A DNA stretch of 64,000 bases from positions 62,001-126,000 of the forward strand of contig WJYK01000006.1 in assembly GCA_009668225.1 (NCBI GenBank), given 5' to 3'. A program made the position numbers and the translations under genes. The notes below the pieces were generated by a model, which was not told where the DNA came from, made no database searches, and saw nothing but the letters and a program-made list of their open reading frames with translations. This document shows positions 48,520-59,453 of the stretch, piece by piece. Within the stretch, counting starts at the first letter, position 1, and each line of letters begins with the position of its first letter. Source of the stretch: Enterobacteriaceae bacterium RIT693 (GTDB lineage Bacteria > Pseudomonadota > Gammaproteobacteria > Enterobacterales > Enterobacteriaceae).

Positions 48520-49209
48520 TTTTCTCAACTTAATCTTAAGCGTTCTTATTCACTTTAACTACAGCATCAAAATTCACTGCTTGTATCACTCCATATAACT
48601 ATACTACCGTTACTTAATAGAATGATCCACGGTAAGTTTCAAAGGTTGAGTCCTGTTGAATGGCGGTCCACCTGATACATCAGGCAATTCTTTTAGGCTT
48701 TAAATCAGTTTGTACGAAGGGGAACGTTGTCGTGGCCTACAAAATTGGCCACCTACTTAGAGTTTTCCAGTATCGGTCCGTTTGGCGGTAAAGTAATCCC
48801 CCTGAAGAATCGATGATGACATAAGTAGGATTTTCTTCGAATCGAAGATTTTGTGGTATTTCGATGATGCGTTCTAATTTTACTAACCTCCAAATTAGTG
48901 CTATTCGCATACAAGGCAAGGATGACACTTAAGCTTGGTCAGCAATGTCCGCTCTTGGCAAAGAGCGGATATCATACCCCCCCATAATCTAATAAATAAT
49001 GGCTAAAACCCATCTATCAATATTAGTAGGTCACTGTTCTGAACCGAGCCTTACCACCTTTTACCACCAACTAGACAACCCAAACAATAACTGCCACAAC
49101 TGTCACGATCGATGCCAACACTCATCTGATATATGCTTAAGTTAATGCCTTTGCAAAAAGCGTGACAAACCGCACATTGCAATACGCAACACACCTCATC
49201 CCCCACTGC
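48520..49209. other. AT-rich right edge of the defence island
   Basis: 690 bases without an intact gene. It contains the RT promoter region and traces of a transposase end (48622-48675). A 63-codon minus-strand frame at 48737-48928 has no RBS. The composition returns to core-like near 49200. Confidence 0.45.
48622..48675 (+). pseudogene. Possible remnant of an IS3-type transposase C-terminus
   Basis: The reading HGKFQRLSPVEWRST-stop resembles the C-terminal tail of IS3/IS150-type transposases (L-SPVE(W/Y)R). Only about 17 residues remain, and no inverted repeats were identified. Treat as a weak trace of past transposition. Confidence 0.35.
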
Positions 49210-49563
49210 TCACAAATTATTCACTCCCTGCTTTATCCCCCCAACACCATCTAACGCAAAATTCACCCGATACTTCACATCATTCATCTCATAGAGCAGG
49301 TTATAGGTCACATCCTGCTTAAGCGTCAGGTTAAAGCAATGATCCGGGTATTTTTTCTGAACATAATTTTCAAAAAATAAAGACTGCCGATAGGTATCTT
49401 CTGAGGAGGTTAAAAGATAATAGGTGATAACATCACCTTCTTTCGACTTAATGCAAATTACGTCACTGTTCTTTTGATAAACAGTGCCCGCGTGTCTAAA
49501 GTCAAGCCGGTCGCCGACGCAGCCCGAAACTAGAAATATCAGGACAAGCAGAAGATTTTTCAT
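49210..49563 (-). CDS. Putative lipoprotein, T6SS-immunity-like
   Basis: 117 residues with a lipobox LVSGC (Cys15) after a short hydrophobic signal, so probably an outer/inner-membrane lipoprotein facing the periplasm. The mature part (CIKSKEGDVITYYLL, KKYPDHCFNLTLKQDVTYNLLYEMN) resembles small lipoproteins annotated as putative type VI secretion immunity proteins. No effector or T6SS gene is in the window, so this is an orphan and the role is inferred from family resemblance only. Confidence 0.55.
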   Translation of the reverse strand: MKNLLLVLIFLVSGCVGDRLDFRHAGTVYQKNSDVICIKSKEGDVITYYLLTSSEDTYRQSLFFENYVQKKYPDHCFNLTLKQDVTYNLLYEMNDVKYRVNFALDGVGGIKQGVNNL

Positions 49564-49633
49564 GCGGAATAAGTCCCTTTTTAAAAGGGGCGTCCTGCCC
49601 CTTCCCTTTCAATCAATCAAAGCAAAGCGCCCA

Positions 49634-50860
49634 TCACCCCTTCCTGGCCGTTAACTCAGCAATACGCACAATCACCGCCACCGCCTTCTCCATTCCTTCC
49701 AGGGTCACGAACTCGTGCTTGCCGTGGTAGTTATAGCCGCCGGTGAACAGGTTCGGGCACGGCAGGCCTTTGAAGGAAAGCTGGGCGCCGTCGGTGCCGC
49801 CGCGGATCGGCTTCATGATCGGCTCAATGTCGCAGTCGCGCATCGCCTGCTGGGCGACTTCGACAATATAAGGATGCTCGGCCACCTTCTCGCGCATGTT
49901 GTAATAGCTGTCTTCTATGACCAGCTCGATATAGCAGTCCGGGTGCAGGCCTTTGCCGACCTTTTGGGCGATATCCATCATCTTGCGCTTGCGGGCTTCG
50001 AACTGCTCGCGGTCGAAGTCGCGAATGATGTAGTGCATCTCGGCCCGGTCGACGGAGCCTTTCATGGTGTTCAGGTGGTAGAAGCCCTCGTAGCCTTCGG
50101 TGCATTCCGGGCTTTCGTCCGCCGGGACTTCGGCGTGGATGCGCGCCGCCAGCGACAGGGCGTTCACCATCACGCTTTTTGCCGTGCCGGGGTGGACGTT
50201 ATTCCCGACGATTTTGATGGTCACGGAGGCGGCGTTGAAGTTCTCGCTTTCCAGTTCGCCCACGCCGCCGCCGTCCACGGTGTAGGCCCATTCGGCATTA
50301 AAGGCTTCGACGTCGAAGAAGTGTGCGCCCTTCCCGACTTCCTCGTCCGGGGTGAAGGCCACGCGGATATCGCCGTGCGGCACGTTTTTGCCTTTTAATA
50401 CCGCCAGCGCGGTCATGATTTCCGCCACGCCCGCTTTGTCGTCCGCGCCCAGCAGGGTTTTGCCGTCGGTGGTGATCAGCGTCTGGCCCATCAACTGGTG
50501 CAGCACCGGGAACATCACCGGAGAAAGAATTTCGTCCCCAATGCCCAGGGCAATATCGCCCCCGCGGTAGTTTTCCACTATCTGCGGGTTCACGTTCTTG
50601 CCGGTAAAGTCCGGCGCGGTGTCAACGTGGGAGATAAAGCCAATGGCCGGGACGGCGTGTCCTACGTTCGACGGCAGCGTGCCCATCACCGTGCCGTGGT
50701 CGCTGAGCGTGACGTCCACCAGCCCCAACTGCTCCAGCTGCTCTTTTAACAGGCGCAGGAGCTTCCATTGCCCTTCGGTGCTCGGCACCTGCTTAACGCC
50801 GGGTTTGGATTGTGTATCCAGAGAGACATACTGCAAAAAGCGCTCAAGTAATTTATCCAT
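49634..50860 (-). CDS. pepT: Peptidase T (tripeptide aminopeptidase)
   Basis: 408 residues, as in E. coli. M20 zinc peptidase: metal ligands in [34 protein letters not shown] and a C-terminal His in [10 protein letters not shown]. Cleaves N-terminal residues from tripeptides in the cytoplasm. Divergent from potA across a 284-base control region. Confidence 0.97.
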   Translation of the reverse strand: MDKLLERFLQYVSLDTQSKPGVKQVPSTEGQWKLLRLLKEQLEQLGLVDVTLSDHGTVMGTLPSNVGHAVPAIGFISHVDTAPDFTGKNVNPQIVENYRGGDIALGIGDEILSPVMFPVLHQLMGQTLITTDGKTLLGADDKAGVAEIMTALAVLKGKNVPHGDIRVAFTPDEEVGKGAHFFDVEAFNAEWAYTVDGGGVGELESENFNAASVTIKIVGNNVHPGTAKSVMVNALSLAARIHAEVPADESPECTEGYEGFYHLNTMKGSVDRAEMHYIIRDFDREQFEARKRKMMDIAQKVGKGLHPDCYIELVIEDSYYNMREKVAEHPYIVEVAQQAMRDCDIEPIMKPIRGGTDGAQLSFKGLPCPNLFTGGYNYHGKHEFVTLEGMEKAVAVIVRIAELTARKG

Positions 50861-51144
50861 TTAGCCACCCTCGTTTTTAGTGACATCAATTATCAATAAG
50901 CCGCAGAAGGCAAATATTGCGTCAGGTCACTTTTAGTCGGTAACGGAAAAAAATAGTTTTTACAGCACGTGACAAAGCCTCCGTTAAACTTACTCTTAAC
51001 CGTAGACGATAACGGCCAGGCTTTGTGGCCATCGGGATTGGCGATCCCTCTGCTTTGCCGTAGAATGCCTGCCCTTACTCAATGTGCCAAGACCCAAGGT
51101 GGTTCATCACAAACCCCGTATCCGCCGCTTCGGATACGTCATTT
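50861..51144. promoter_or_regulatory. pepT/potA divergent control region
   Basis: 284 bases between pepT and the potABCD operon. E. coli pepT is FNR-activated; I could not confirm an FNR site by eye. No ORF. Confidence 0.4.
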
Positions 51145-52281
51145 ATGGGACAGCGTAAAAAATTGAATAAACAGCCACGTTCGCACGCCATGCTGGTTAA
51201 CCTGGCAGGTGTCGCCAAGAGCTTTGATGGTAAATCTGTAATTTCTGACTTCTCCCTCACCATTAATCATGGTGAATTCCTGACGCTGCTCGGCCCTTCC
51301 GGCTGCGGCAAAACCACCGTACTGCGCCTTATTGCCGGACTCGAAAACGTCGATGCCGGGCACATCACGCTCGATAATCAGGACATCACCCACGTGCCTG
51401 CCGAGCACCGCCACGTGAATACCGTGTTCCAGAGCTACGCCCTGTTTCCGCACATGACGGTGTTTGAAAACGTCGCTTTTGGCCTGCGGATGCAGAAAAC
51501 GCCGGCGGCAGAAATCACGCCGCGCGTGACCGAAGCGCTGAAAATGGTGCAGCTGGAAGAGTTCGCCCAGCGCAAGCCGAGCCAGCTTTCCGGCGGCCAG
51601 CAGCAGCGCGTGGCGATTGCCCGCGCGGTGGTGAATAAACCTCGGTTGCTGCTGCTCGACGAGTCGCTGTCGGCGCTGGACTACAAGCTGCGCAAGCAGA
51701 TGCAGAACGAGCTGAAAGCCCTGCAGCGCAAGCTCGGCATTACGTTTGTGTTCGTCACGCACGATCAGGAAGAAGCCCTCACCATGTCCGACCGCATCGT
51801 GGTGATGCGCGACGGCAGGATTGAGCAAGACGGCACGCCGCGAGAAATTTACGAAGAGCCAAAGAACCTGTTTGTGGCGAGCTTTATCGGCGAGATCAAC
51901 ATCTTCGACGCGACGGTTATCGAGCGCATCGACGAGCAGCGCGTGCTGGCCAACGTCGAAGGCCGCGAGTGTCATATCTTCGTCAGCAAGCCGGTTACCG
52001 CGGGGCAAAGCCTGAAGGTGCTGCTGCGCCCGGAAGATTTGCGCGTGGAAGAGGTCAACGACGCCCGCGAAGTGGACGGGCTGATTGGCTATATTCGCGA
52101 ACGCAACTACAAAGGCATGACGCTGGAGTCCACCGTCGAGCTGGAAAACGGCAAGATGGTGATGGTCAGCGAGTTCTTTAACGAAGACGACCCGGACTTT
52201 GACCATACGCTTGATCAAAAAATGGCGGTGACCTGGGTAGAAAGCTGGGAGGTTGTGCTGGCAGATGAAGAGCTCGCGTAA
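51145..52281 (+). CDS. potA: PotA, spermidine/putrescine ABC transporter ATPase
   Basis: 378 residues from ATG 51145, the exact E. coli length; start [11 protein letters not shown] matches. Walker [10 protein letters not shown], signature [14 protein letters not shown], Walker [13 protein letters not shown], switch His VFVTHDQEE, then a TOBE-like regulatory C-terminus. It overlaps potB by 17 bases. First gene of potABCD. Confidence 0.98.
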   Translation: MGQRKKLNKQPRSHAMLVNLAGVAKSFDGKSVISDFSLTINHGEFLTLLGPSGCGKTTVLRLIAGLENVDAGHITLDNQDITHVPAEHRHVNTVFQSYALFPHMTVFENVAFGLRMQKTPAAEITPRVTEALKMVQLEEFAQRKPSQLSGGQQQRVAIARAVVNKPRLLLLDESLSALDYKLRKQMQNELKALQRKLGITFVFVTHDQEEALTMSDRIVVMRDGRIEQDGTPREIYEEPKNLFVASFIGEINIFDATVIERIDEQRVLANVEGRECHIFVSKPVTAGQSLKVLLRPEDLRVEEVNDAREVDGLIGYIRERNYKGMTLESTVELENGKMVMVSEFFNEDDPDFDHTLDQKMAVTWVESWEVVLADEELA

Positions 52282-53122
52282 ATTCCAGAATGTGGTAATT
52301 GCCACCGTGGTGGGCTGGCTGCTGCTGTTTGTCTTCCTGCCCAACCTGATGATCATCGTCACCAGCTTCCTGACTCGCGATAACGACAACTTCGTGAGCC
52401 TGGTATTTACGCTGGATAACTACACCCGGCTGGCCGACCCGCTGTACGCCCAGGTGCTGCTGCACTCGCTGAACATGGCGGCGATAGCCACGCTAGCCTG
52501 CCTGGTACTCGGCTACCCTTTCGCCTGGTTTCTGGCGCGGCTGCCGGCAAAGGTGCGCCCGCTGCTGCTGTTCCTGCTGATTGTGCCGTTCTGGACCAAC
52601 TCGCTGATCCGCATTTACGGGCTGAAGATTTTCCTCAGCACCAAGGGCTATCTCAACGAGTTCCTGCTCTGGCTGGGGCTTATCGACACGCCAATTCGCA
52701 TCATGTTCACCCCGAGCGCGGTGATTATCGGCCTGGTCTATATCCTGCTGCCGTTTATGGTGATGCCGCTTTACTCCAGCATTGAGAAGCTGGATAAGCC
52801 GCTGCTTGAGGCGGCGCGGGATCTCGGCGCCAGCAAGCTGCAAACCTTTGTGCGCATTATTCTGCCGCTGACCATGCCGGGGATTGTCGCCGGCTGCCTG
52901 CTGGTGATGCTGCCGGCGATGGGGCTGTTCTACGTGTCGGATTTGATGGGCGGCGCGAAGAACCTGCTGATCGGCAACGTGATTAAGAGCCAGTTCCTCA
53001 ACATCCGCGACTGGCCGTTTGGCGCGGCGACGAGCATTACGCTGACGCTGGTGATGGGCCTGATGCTGCTGGTGTACTGGCGCGCGGCGCGCCTGCTGAA
53101 TAAAAAGGTGGAACTGGAATGA
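52265..53122 (+). CDS. potB: PotB, spermidine/putrescine permease
   Basis: 285 residues; six transmembrane helices, with the EAA loop [20 protein letters not shown] near residues 190-210. Start ATG 52265 within the potA end. Forms the channel with PotC. Matches E. coli PotB closely. Confidence 0.97.
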   Translation: MKSSRKFQNVVIATVVGWLLLFVFLPNLMIIVTSFLTRDNDNFVSLVFTLDNYTRLADPLYAQVLLHSLNMAAIATLACLVLGYPFAWFLARLPAKVRPLLLFLLIVPFWTNSLIRIYGLKIFLSTKGYLNEFLLWLGLIDTPIRIMFTPSAVIIGLVYILLPFMVMPLYSSIEKLDKPLLEAARDLGASKLQTFVRIILPLTMPGIVAGCLLVMLPAMGLFYVSDLMGGAKNLLIGNVIKSQFLNIRDWPFGAATSITLTLVMGLMLLVYWRAARLLNKKVELE

Positions 53123-53910
53123 TCGGACGCCTGCTTCGCGGCGGCTTTATGTCCGCCATTTACGCTTTTTTGTATATTCCGATCGTTATCCTGATCGTGA
53201 ATTCGTTCAACAGCTCGCGCTTCGGCATCAACTGGCAGGGCTTTACCACCAACTGGTACAGCCTGCTGATGAATAACGACAGCCTGCTGCAGGCCGCAAA
53301 GCATTCGCTGACGATGGCGGTGTTTTCCGCCAGCGCCGCCACGCTTATCGGCTCGCTTACCGCCGTGGCGCTTTACCGCTATCGCTTTCGCGGCAAGCCG
53401 TTCGTCAGCGGGATGCTGTTTGTGGTGATGATGTCCCCGGACATCGTGATGGCTATCTCGCTGCTGGTACTGTTTATGCTGCTGGGGGTTTCCCTCGGCT
53501 TCTGGTCGCTGCTGTTTTCCCACATCACCTTTTGCCTGCCGTTTGTGGTAGTTACCGTCTATTCCCGCCTGAAAGGGTTCGACGTGAAGATGCTGGAAGC
53601 GGCGCGTGACCTGGGCGCCAGCGAGCTGACCATTCTGCGCAAGATTATTCTGCCGCTGGCGATGCCTGCCGTGGCGGCGGGCTGGCTGCTAAGCTTTACC
53701 CTGTCGATGGACGATGTGGTGGTATCTTCGTTTGTCACCGGACCGAGCTATGAGATCCTGCCGCTAAAAATTTACTCGATGGTCAAGGTCGGCGTTTCGC
53801 CGGAAGTGAACGCCCTGGCCACCATTCTGCTGTTACTTTCACTGCTGCTGGTGATCGCCAGCCAGCTGATTCTTCGTGATAAAACTCAACCTCAGGGGAC
53901 GTTAAAATGA
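53119..53910 (+). CDS. potC: PotC, spermidine/putrescine permease
   Basis: 263 residues (E. coli 264), six transmembrane helices, EAA loop [24 protein letters not shown] overlap with potB and a 4-base overlap with potD. Partner of PotB. Confidence 0.97.
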   Translation: MIGRLLRGGFMSAIYAFLYIPIVILIVNSFNSSRFGINWQGFTTNWYSLLMNNDSLLQAAKHSLTMAVFSASAATLIGSLTAVALYRYRFRGKPFVSGMLFVVMMSPDIVMAISLLVLFMLLGVSLGFWSLLFSHITFCLPFVVVTVYSRLKGFDVKMLEAARDLGASELTILRKIILPLAMPAVAAGWLLSFTLSMDDVVVSSFVTGPSYEILPLKIYSMVKVGVSPEVNALATILLLLSLLLVIASQLILRDKTQPQGTLK

Positions 53911-54953
53911 AAAAATGGCCACGCCACCTGCTTGCTGCGGGCGCTCTGGCGCTCAGCCTCGGCGCCGCGCATGCCGACGACAGCAAGACGCTTTATTTCT
54001 ATAACTGGACCGAGTACGTGCCGCCGGGCCTGCTGGAGCAGTTCACCAAAGAGACCGGCATTAAGGTGATTTATTCGACCTACGAGTCGAACGAAACCAT
54101 GTACGCCAAGCTCAAGACCTACAAAGACGGCGCGTACGACCTCGTGGTGCCCTCCACCTACTTTGTGGCGAAGATGCGCAAAGAAGGCATGATCCAGAAG
54201 ATCGACAAGAGTCAGCTCAGCAACTTTAAAAATCTCGACCCTGACATGCTGAACAAGCCGTTTGACCCGAACAACGACTACTCCATCCCGTATATCTGGG
54301 GCGCTACTGCGATTGGCGTGAACAGCGAAGCCATCGATCCGAAGAGCATCACCAGCTGGGCCGACCTGTGGAAGCCGGAGTACAAGCAAAGCCTGCTGCT
54401 GACCGACGACGCGCGCGAAGTGTTCCAGGTGGCGCTGCGCAAGCTTGGCCTGTCCGGCAACACGACCGACCCGAAAGAGATTGAGGCCGCTTACCACGAG
54501 CTGCAAAAGCTGATGCCCAACGTGGCGGCGTTCAACTCCGACAACCCGGCCAACCCGTATATGGAAGGCGAAGTGAACCTCGGCATGGTGTGGAACGGCT
54601 CGGCGTACGTGGCCCGCCAGGCCGGGACGCCGCTGGAGATCGTCTGGCCGAAGGAAGGCGGGATTTTCTGGATGGATAACCTGTCGATTCCGGCCAACGC
54701 GAAGAACGTCGACGGTGCGCTGAAGCTGATTAACTTCCTGCTGCGCCCGGACGTGGCGAAACAGGTCGCGGAAACCATCGGCTACCCGACACCAAACCTC
54801 GAAGCCCGCAAGCTGCTGCCGAAGAACGTGGCGGAAGATAAGTCGCTGTATCCGGATGCGGAAGTGATTAAGGCCGGAGAGTGGCAGAACGACGTGGGTG
54901 ACGCGAGCGCGCTGTATGAGTCTTATTATCAGCGGTTGAAGGCAGGGCGATAG
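53907..54953 (+). CDS. potD: PotD, periplasmic spermidine/putrescine-binding protein
   Basis: 348 residues, as in E. coli. Signal peptide cleaved after GAAHA (residue 23). Polyamine-binding aromatic/acidic residues lie in YFYNWTEYVPPGL and the WGATAIGVN strand. AGGGG upstream. Last gene of the operon; the next gene, cobB, is 720 bases on, where E. coli has ymfA and ycfZ. Confidence 0.97.
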   Translation: MKKWPRHLLAAGALALSLGAAHADDSKTLYFYNWTEYVPPGLLEQFTKETGIKVIYSTYESNETMYAKLKTYKDGAYDLVVPSTYFVAKMRKEGMIQKIDKSQLSNFKNLDPDMLNKPFDPNNDYSIPYIWGATAIGVNSEAIDPKSITSWADLWKPEYKQSLLLTDDAREVFQVALRKLGLSGNTTDPKEIEAAYHELQKLMPNVAAFNSDNPANPYMEGEVNLGMVWNGSAYVARQAGTPLEIVWPKEGGIFWMDNLSIPANAKNVDGALKLINFLLRPDVAKQVAETIGYPTPNLEARKLLPKNVAEDKSLYPDAEVIKAGEWQNDVGDASALYESYYQRLKAGR

Positions 54954-55030
54954 GGTTTTGCCTTTTCAGGAGAGGAGCTCTATTTTTCTTTCAAATTATT
55001 CTGGAAGGGGTCTTTAGCCCAGTCGTTATT

Positions 55031-55318
55031 CCGTTCACCTGTAGATCTGTTTTCCCTGCACGCTCAGAGCACGGTGAACGTGCCAGGGAGAAAGCGCCAT
55101 CTCCCTGGCAACCCTGGCGCCCGGCGAGCTCATCGCCGCTAAAGCGGTAAACCCACCGGCTATCACCCAAACAGTCGGGGTCGTTCGCGATTCGTTCCCG
55201 ACGATCGCTCTCTTTCGCTGCTCCCGGCAGCTCAACCCCGCCTGAGTTGGGTCATAACCGGGGGCGATGAGAGCCGGGAACAAGGTCGTGGCTGTAGAAC
55301 TTGCAGCGACTTTTATGT
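55031..55318 (+). ncRNA. Structured RNA element, left copy (HEARO/omega-RNA-like candidate)
   Basis: Starts CCGTTCACC. Helices: CGTTCACC/GGTGAACG (55032-55039 / 55073-55080); TGCCAGGGAGA/TCTCCCTGGCA (55081-55091 / 55100-55110); CCGCT-AA-AGCGG (55136-55147); CTCATCG/CGATGAG enclosing the latter; CCCGGC/GCCGGG outside that; GTCGGG/CCCGAC (55174-55202). No ORF. The same helices in the same order, with different sequences, occur in the inverted copy at 55319-55598. Covariation at this level points to a functional RNA fold. The identity is a guess: GTTCACC at the 5' end recalls HEARO (IscB omega-RNA), but no IscB is present. Confidence 0.6.
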
Positions 55319-55598
55319 TCAGCGTGGCTATAAGCCTGAAGCGAGGCTCGGTTCCGGCTTAAATCGCCTCCGTTTTCTCTCCGACTGGCCAGGGTCCGGA
55401 CGTCGGGAACGGCCGGAGGCTGAGAGCGTCTGGAACGCATCTCAGCCGACCCAGGACTGGGAGATAAAACGGAGGTCTGCCGCTTTAGCGGTCGATTTAT
55501 TTGGCCGGGAGTCCGGGGTCTCGGGGAAGTGACGGTGACTTCCCCGAGTCGTTCACCGATTAGGGGGATGCATATAAAACAGGACTGGAAGTGAACGG
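55319..55598 (-). ncRNA. Structured RNA element, right inverted copy
   Basis: On the minus strand: CGTTCAC/GTGAACG (55597-55591 / 55556-55550); CTCGGGGAAGT/ACTTCCCCGAG; CCGCTAAAGCGG at 55480-55491, unchanged from the left copy; TAAATCG/CGATTTA enclosing it; CCTCCGTTTT/AAAACGGAGG next to it; CCGGC/GCCGG outside. Shared unpaired stretches include GCCGGAAC. The copy is convergent with the left one, meeting near 55318. No protein-coding potential. Confidence 0.6.
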
Positions 55599-55674
55599 AA
55601 CCTTAGCCAGCCCTGCATAATAATAGGCGTGTTTACTACCACACAGCTCCTTTTCGGAGTGAGGGGCTACCCCA

Positions 55675-56496
55675 CTACAACCCCTTCAAAAGCTTATCCA
55701 CAAACTCCGGCACCACCTGGCTCGCCAGCCCGTAATGCTTCTCTTCAAACTCGCTGCCGACCTGGCTTGGTTCCAGGTTCAGCTCCACGGTGTGCGCCCC
55801 CTGCAAACGCGCTTCGTGTACAAAGCCCGCCGCCGGGTAAACGTGCCCGGAAGTACCAATGGCAATGAAGTAATCTGCGGTGGCAATCGCCTGATAAATC
55901 TCATCCATGCCCAGCGGCATTTCGCCGAACCAGACGATGTGCGGGCGCAGCGCGGAAGAGATCTGGCAGCAGTGGCAGCGATCTTCCGGCGTAATATCGC
56001 CCGTCCAGTCCAGCACCTGGCCGCTGCTGGCGCAGCGAACCTTCAGCAGCTCGCCGTGCATGTGGATGACGTTTTTACTGCCCGCACGTTCATGAAGGTT
56101 GTCGATGTTCTGGGTGACCAGCACGAAGTGGTCGCCGAGCGCCTCTTCCAGCTTCGCCAGCGCCAGGTGTGCGGCGTTGGGCTGAATTTCAGGCTGCTGC
56201 AGCTGGTGGCGGCGCTCGTTGTAAAAACGCTGTACCAGCGCCGGGTCGCGGGCAAAGCCTTCCGGCGTGGCCACGTCTTCGACGCGGTGCTCTTCCCACA
56301 GCCCGTCGGCGGCTCTGAAGGTGCGAATGCCTGATTCGGCGGAGATCCCCGCCCCGGTCAGTACAACCACTCTTGGTCTGTCCATCATTTCCGGCCCCAA
56401 CCTGTCTCTGAAAAAGATACGCTGACGCAAACGTTGGCGCAGCAGGCGTTTGTTCTTCCGAAACCGGCTGAGCCGGTGTTGACGACGAGAAAGCAT
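55675..56496 (-). CDS. cobB: CobB, NAD-dependent protein deacylase (sirtuin)
   Basis: 273 residues from ATG 56496, the long isoform with a basic N-terminus ([19 protein letters not shown]), as in E. coli. Sirtuin motifs: [15 protein letters not shown] (NAD), [12 protein letters not shown], catalytic His in HMHGEL, zinc Cys in VRCASS and DRCHCCQ. Removes acetyl and succinyl groups from proteins, including acetyl-CoA synthetase. GGAG 8 bases upstream; starts 3 bases after nagK, so co-transcribed. Internal start at the second Met would give the short isoform. Confidence 0.97.
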   Translation of the reverse strand: MLSRRQHRLSRFRKNKRLLRQRLRQRIFFRDRLGPEMMDRPRVVVLTGAGISAESGIRTFRAADGLWEEHRVEDVATPEGFARDPALVQRFYNERRHQLQQPEIQPNAAHLALAKLEEALGDHFVLVTQNIDNLHERAGSKNVIHMHGELLKVRCASSGQVLDWTGDITPEDRCHCCQISSALRPHIVWFGEMPLGMDEIYQAIATADYFIAIGTSGHVYPAAGFVHEARLQGAHTVELNLEPSQVGSEFEEKHYGLASQVVPEFVDKLLKGL

Positions 56497-56499
56497 GAC

Positions 56500-57411
56500 T
56501 TACTCCGTGTAGTGGAGGAATGCAGCGCCACGCATACCGCCTGCGTCACCGTGGCGCGCCTGTTCAATACGCGGCACTGCGGCAACCGGCAGCAGGTACT
56601 TCGGCAGGCGCTCCGGCAGTTGGGCGTAGATATCGCTAAAGTTAGACAATCCTCCGCCAATCACCACCAGATGCGGGTCGATGGAGGTCAATAAATTGCC
56701 GAGGCAGGCGGCCAGCAGCTCCAGGAAACGGTCAACGTGCTCGATGGCCTGCTCGTCGCCCTGGCGGTAGCGGGCGATAATCTCTTTCGCGTCCAGCGGC
56801 TCCTGGTAGAAGTGCTGCCACAGCCAGGCAAAGCCGCGCCCGGAGAGGTAGTTTTCGATGCAGCCGTTTTTACCGCAGCCGCAGCGGGTGAAGGGAATGT
56901 CGCGCCCGAGGATTTCCAGCGCGTCCACCGGCAGGCGGGTATGGCCGAATTCGCCGGTGATGTAGCTGCGGCCGGTGACCGATTTGCCGTTGACGATGAT
57001 GCCGCCGCCGACGCCGGTGCCGAGGATCAGGCCCATCACCACCGGGTAGTTAAGGAACTCGTCGTCCCAGGCTTCGGACAGCGCGAAGCAGTTGGCGTCG
57101 TTGTCGATGCGCACGTCGCGCTCGAGCATGGCGCTCAGGTCTGCGCGCAGCGGTTTGCCGCTGGCGGCGGGAACGTTGGCGGCGTAAAGCGTGCCGTCGT
57201 CGGTTTCCGGCATGCCCGGAATGCCGATGCCGACCGAACCGCGGCAGTTAAACTTCTCGTCGGCCTGCGCCACCAGCCCGGCTACCGCGTCGAGGAAATT
57301 TTCGTAACTGTCATGAGGAGTAGCAACCCGGGCTTCCCAAAGTAAACGCCGTTGCTGGTCGTAAACGCCGAGTGCAATCTTAGTGCCGCCGATATCAAAT
57401 CCGTAATACAT
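56500..57411 (-). CDS. nagK: N-acetyl-D-glucosamine kinase
   Basis: 303 residues (as in E. coli) from ATG 57411. ROK family: [11 protein letters not shown] phosphate loop, GIGIPGM, catalytic Asp in [15 protein letters not shown], zinc ligands [10 protein letters not shown]. Phosphorylates GlcNAc from peptidoglycan recycling to GlcNAc-6-P. Lies in an operon with cobB. Confidence 0.97.
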   Translation of the reverse strand: MYYGFDIGGTKIALGVYDQQRRLLWEARVATPHDSYENFLDAVAGLVAQADEKFNCRGSVGIGIPGMPETDDGTLYAANVPAASGKPLRADLSAMLERDVRIDNDANCFALSEAWDDEFLNYPVVMGLILGTGVGGGIIVNGKSVTGRSYITGEFGHTRLPVDALEILGRDIPFTRCGCGKNGCIENYLSGRGFAWLWQHFYQEPLDAKEIIARYRQGDEQAIEHVDRFLELLAACLGNLLTSIDPHLVVIGGGLSNFSDIYAQLPERLPKYLLPVAAVPRIEQARHGDAGGMRGAAFLHYTE

Positions 57412-57504
57412 CGCTGCTCCCAATGCCCGGTATGCTTCAAGCTGCGCCTGGGTTCTGCCGGGTCACAGCTCGAATGATGTAGGGCAAATTATCGTTAATT
57501 GAAT

Positions 57505-58749
57505 TTATTGTCCGCTTAGCACCCTTGCCGGATCGATATTGCTTGCGCGCCGGGCCGGGTACCAGCTTGCCAGAAGGCTAAGCACCAGCGCCGTCACGAG
57601 GACGTAAACCACGTCCAGCCAGTGCAGCTCAGAAGGTAAGAAATCAATGAAATAAATATCACCGGACAGGAAATGGTGTCCGATCAGTTTTTCAATCACG
57701 CCGATGATGTTGGTCAGCTGCCATGAGGCCAGCACGCCGACCACCACGCCGCTGACGCTGCCCAGCAGCCCGGCCAGCAGCCCGTACCAGACAAAGATCG
57801 CGCGGATCAGGCCGTCTTTAGCCCCCAGCGTACGCAGCACCGCGATGTCGCTGCTCTTGTCTTTCACCGCCATCACCAGCGTGGAAACGATGTTAAAGCA
57901 GGCAACGCCGATCACCAGCACCATCGCCAGATACATGATGGCGCGGATCATCTGAATATCGCGGTACATATAGCCGTAGGTGCCAATCCAGCTTGAAATG
58001 TAGACGTAAGAATTGGTTGCCATCCCGGCGTCGTGTACCAGCTTTTGCGCATTAAAGACGTCGTCGACCTTGAGGGAGATGCCGGTGACGCTGTTGCCCA
58101 TATCAAGATAGTTTTGGGCATCCTGCATCGGCACCATTGCCAGGCTGTGGTCAAGCTGGCCGCTGAGCGCCAGAATGCCCGCGACCTGAAGCCGTACACG
58201 CTTAGGCTGCATCAGCTTTGTGCCGCCGTCGTTGTTGGGGATCATGATAGACACCCAGTCGCCCTGCTTCACCTTGAGCGCGTCGGCCACGCCTTTGCCC
58301 ATGATGATCTGCTGCTGCCCGGCCTTGAAGTTTGCCCAGGCATTATTCTGGACGTATTGCGGCAAGGCGCTGAGGCGAGTCTCCTGAACCGGATCTACGC
58401 CCTTCACTTCGATAGCGCGCAGATTTGCCCCGCTCTCCACCAGCCCGGTAAAACTGACATAAGGCGCGGCGGCCACGATACCTTTTACTTTTTCAACTTT
58501 AGGCAGCACGTCCTGCCAGTGGGTAAACGGCTGATTCACCGGCTTGATATCGCCATGAGGCACCACGGCAAGAATGCGGTTTTTCAGCTCGCGCTCAAAG
58601 CCGTTCATCGCGCTCAGGCCGACGATCAGCACCGCCACGCCCAGCGCGATGCCGAGCGTGGAGATAACTGAAATCAGCGATACCATGCCGCTGCGGCGTC
58701 GCCCGCGGCTAAAACGCAGGCCAATCAATAAAGAAAGGGGGGAAGCCAT
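57505..58749 (-). CDS. lolE: LolE, lipoprotein-releasing permease
   Basis: 414 residues, the same as E. coli LolE; four transmembrane helices, a large periplasmic domain and the FtsX-type core. The start overlaps the lolD stop by one base. With LolC and LolD it extracts outer-membrane lipoproteins and hands them to LolA. Confidence 0.96.
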   Translation of the reverse strand: MASPLSLLIGLRFSRGRRRSGMVSLISVISTLGIALGVAVLIVGLSAMNGFERELKNRILAVVPHGDIKPVNQPFTHWQDVLPKVEKVKGIVAAAPYVSFTGLVESGANLRAIEVKGVDPVQETRLSALPQYVQNNAWANFKAGQQQIIMGKGVADALKVKQGDWVSIMIPNNDGGTKLMQPKRVRLQVAGILALSGQLDHSLAMVPMQDAQNYLDMGNSVTGISLKVDDVFNAQKLVHDAGMATNSYVYISSWIGTYGYMYRDIQMIRAIMYLAMVLVIGVACFNIVSTLVMAVKDKSSDIAVLRTLGAKDGLIRAIFVWYGLLAGLLGSVSGVVVGVLASWQLTNIIGVIEKLIGHHFLSGDIYFIDFLPSELHWLDVVYVLVTALVLSLLASWYPARRASNIDPARVLSGQ

Positions 58750-59453
58750 TACTGCGCTCCCATTAAGGTCAGCTCGCTGGTTAAGCGACCATCGCGCATT
58801 TCCAGCTGGCGGGACATACGCTTAGCCAGCTGCAGGTCGTGGGTGACGACGAGGAAAGCGGTGCCCTGGCGCACGTTCAGCTCGCCCAGCAGCTCGAAAA
58901 TACTGTCGGCGTTGCGCGCATCCAGGTTACCGGTTGGCTCGTCCGCCAGCACCAGGCGCGGGTTATTCACCAGCGCACGGGCAATCGCCACGCGCTGACG
59001 TTCACCGCCGGACAGTTCAGAAGGACGGTGGCTGCTGCGGTGATCCAACCCAACGGCGGCCAGCATCTCCAGCGCGCGTTGCTGCACTTCTTCCGGCTTT
59101 TTCTTGCCGATAAGCAGCGGCATCGCGACGTTTTCCAGCGCGGTGAAATCCGGCAGCAGATGGTGGAACTGATAAATAAAGCCCAGCTCGCGGTTACGCA
59201 ATTCCGCCTTCGCCGCCGACGAGAGTTTGCTCATCGCCTGGCCGTTGAATACCACGTCGCCGGAGGTCGGCGTGTCCAGCCCGCCCAGCAGATGCAGCAA
59301 GGTACTTTTGCCGGAGCCAGAGGTCCCGACAATCGCCATTAATTCACCCGCGTTGATGCTGAAGCTGACATTGTGCAGCACATCCGTTTGCACCTTGCCT
59401 TCCTGATAGCGTTTGCACAGGTTGTCACACTGCAACAGGACAGAATTACTCAT
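58749..59453 (-). CDS. lolD: LolD, lipoprotein-releasing ATPase
   Basis: 234 residues from ATG 59453 (E. coli 233). Walker [10 protein letters not shown], LolD-type signature [15 protein letters not shown], Walker [13 protein letters not shown]. Overlaps lolC by 8 bases and lolE by 1. Confidence 0.97.
   Translation of the reverse strand: MSNSVLLQCDNLCKRYQEGKVQTDVLHNVSFSINAGELMAIVGTSGSGKSTLLHLLGGLDTPTSGDVVFNGQAMSKLSSAAKAELRNRELGFIYQFHHLLPDFTALENVAMPLLIGKKKPEEVQQRALEMLAAVGLDHRSSHRPSELSGGERQRVAIARALVNNPRLVLADEPTGNLDARNADSIFELLGELNVRQGTAFLVVTHDLQLAKRMSRQLEMRDGRLTSELTLMGAQ

Noticed and set aside
48737..48928. 63-codon minus-strand frame in the island edge
   Set aside because: No RBS and no family; noted only as part of the degraded edge.
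51139..52389. 416-codon open frame antisense to potA
   Set aside because: Shadow of potA; low-complexity His/Arg/Gln composition typical of antisense frames.
54954..55674. rRNA fragment or protein-coding genes ymfA/ycfZ in the potD-cobB gap
   Set aside because: No similarity to rRNA signatures and no open frame with an RBS; the interval is explained better as paired structured RNA elements.
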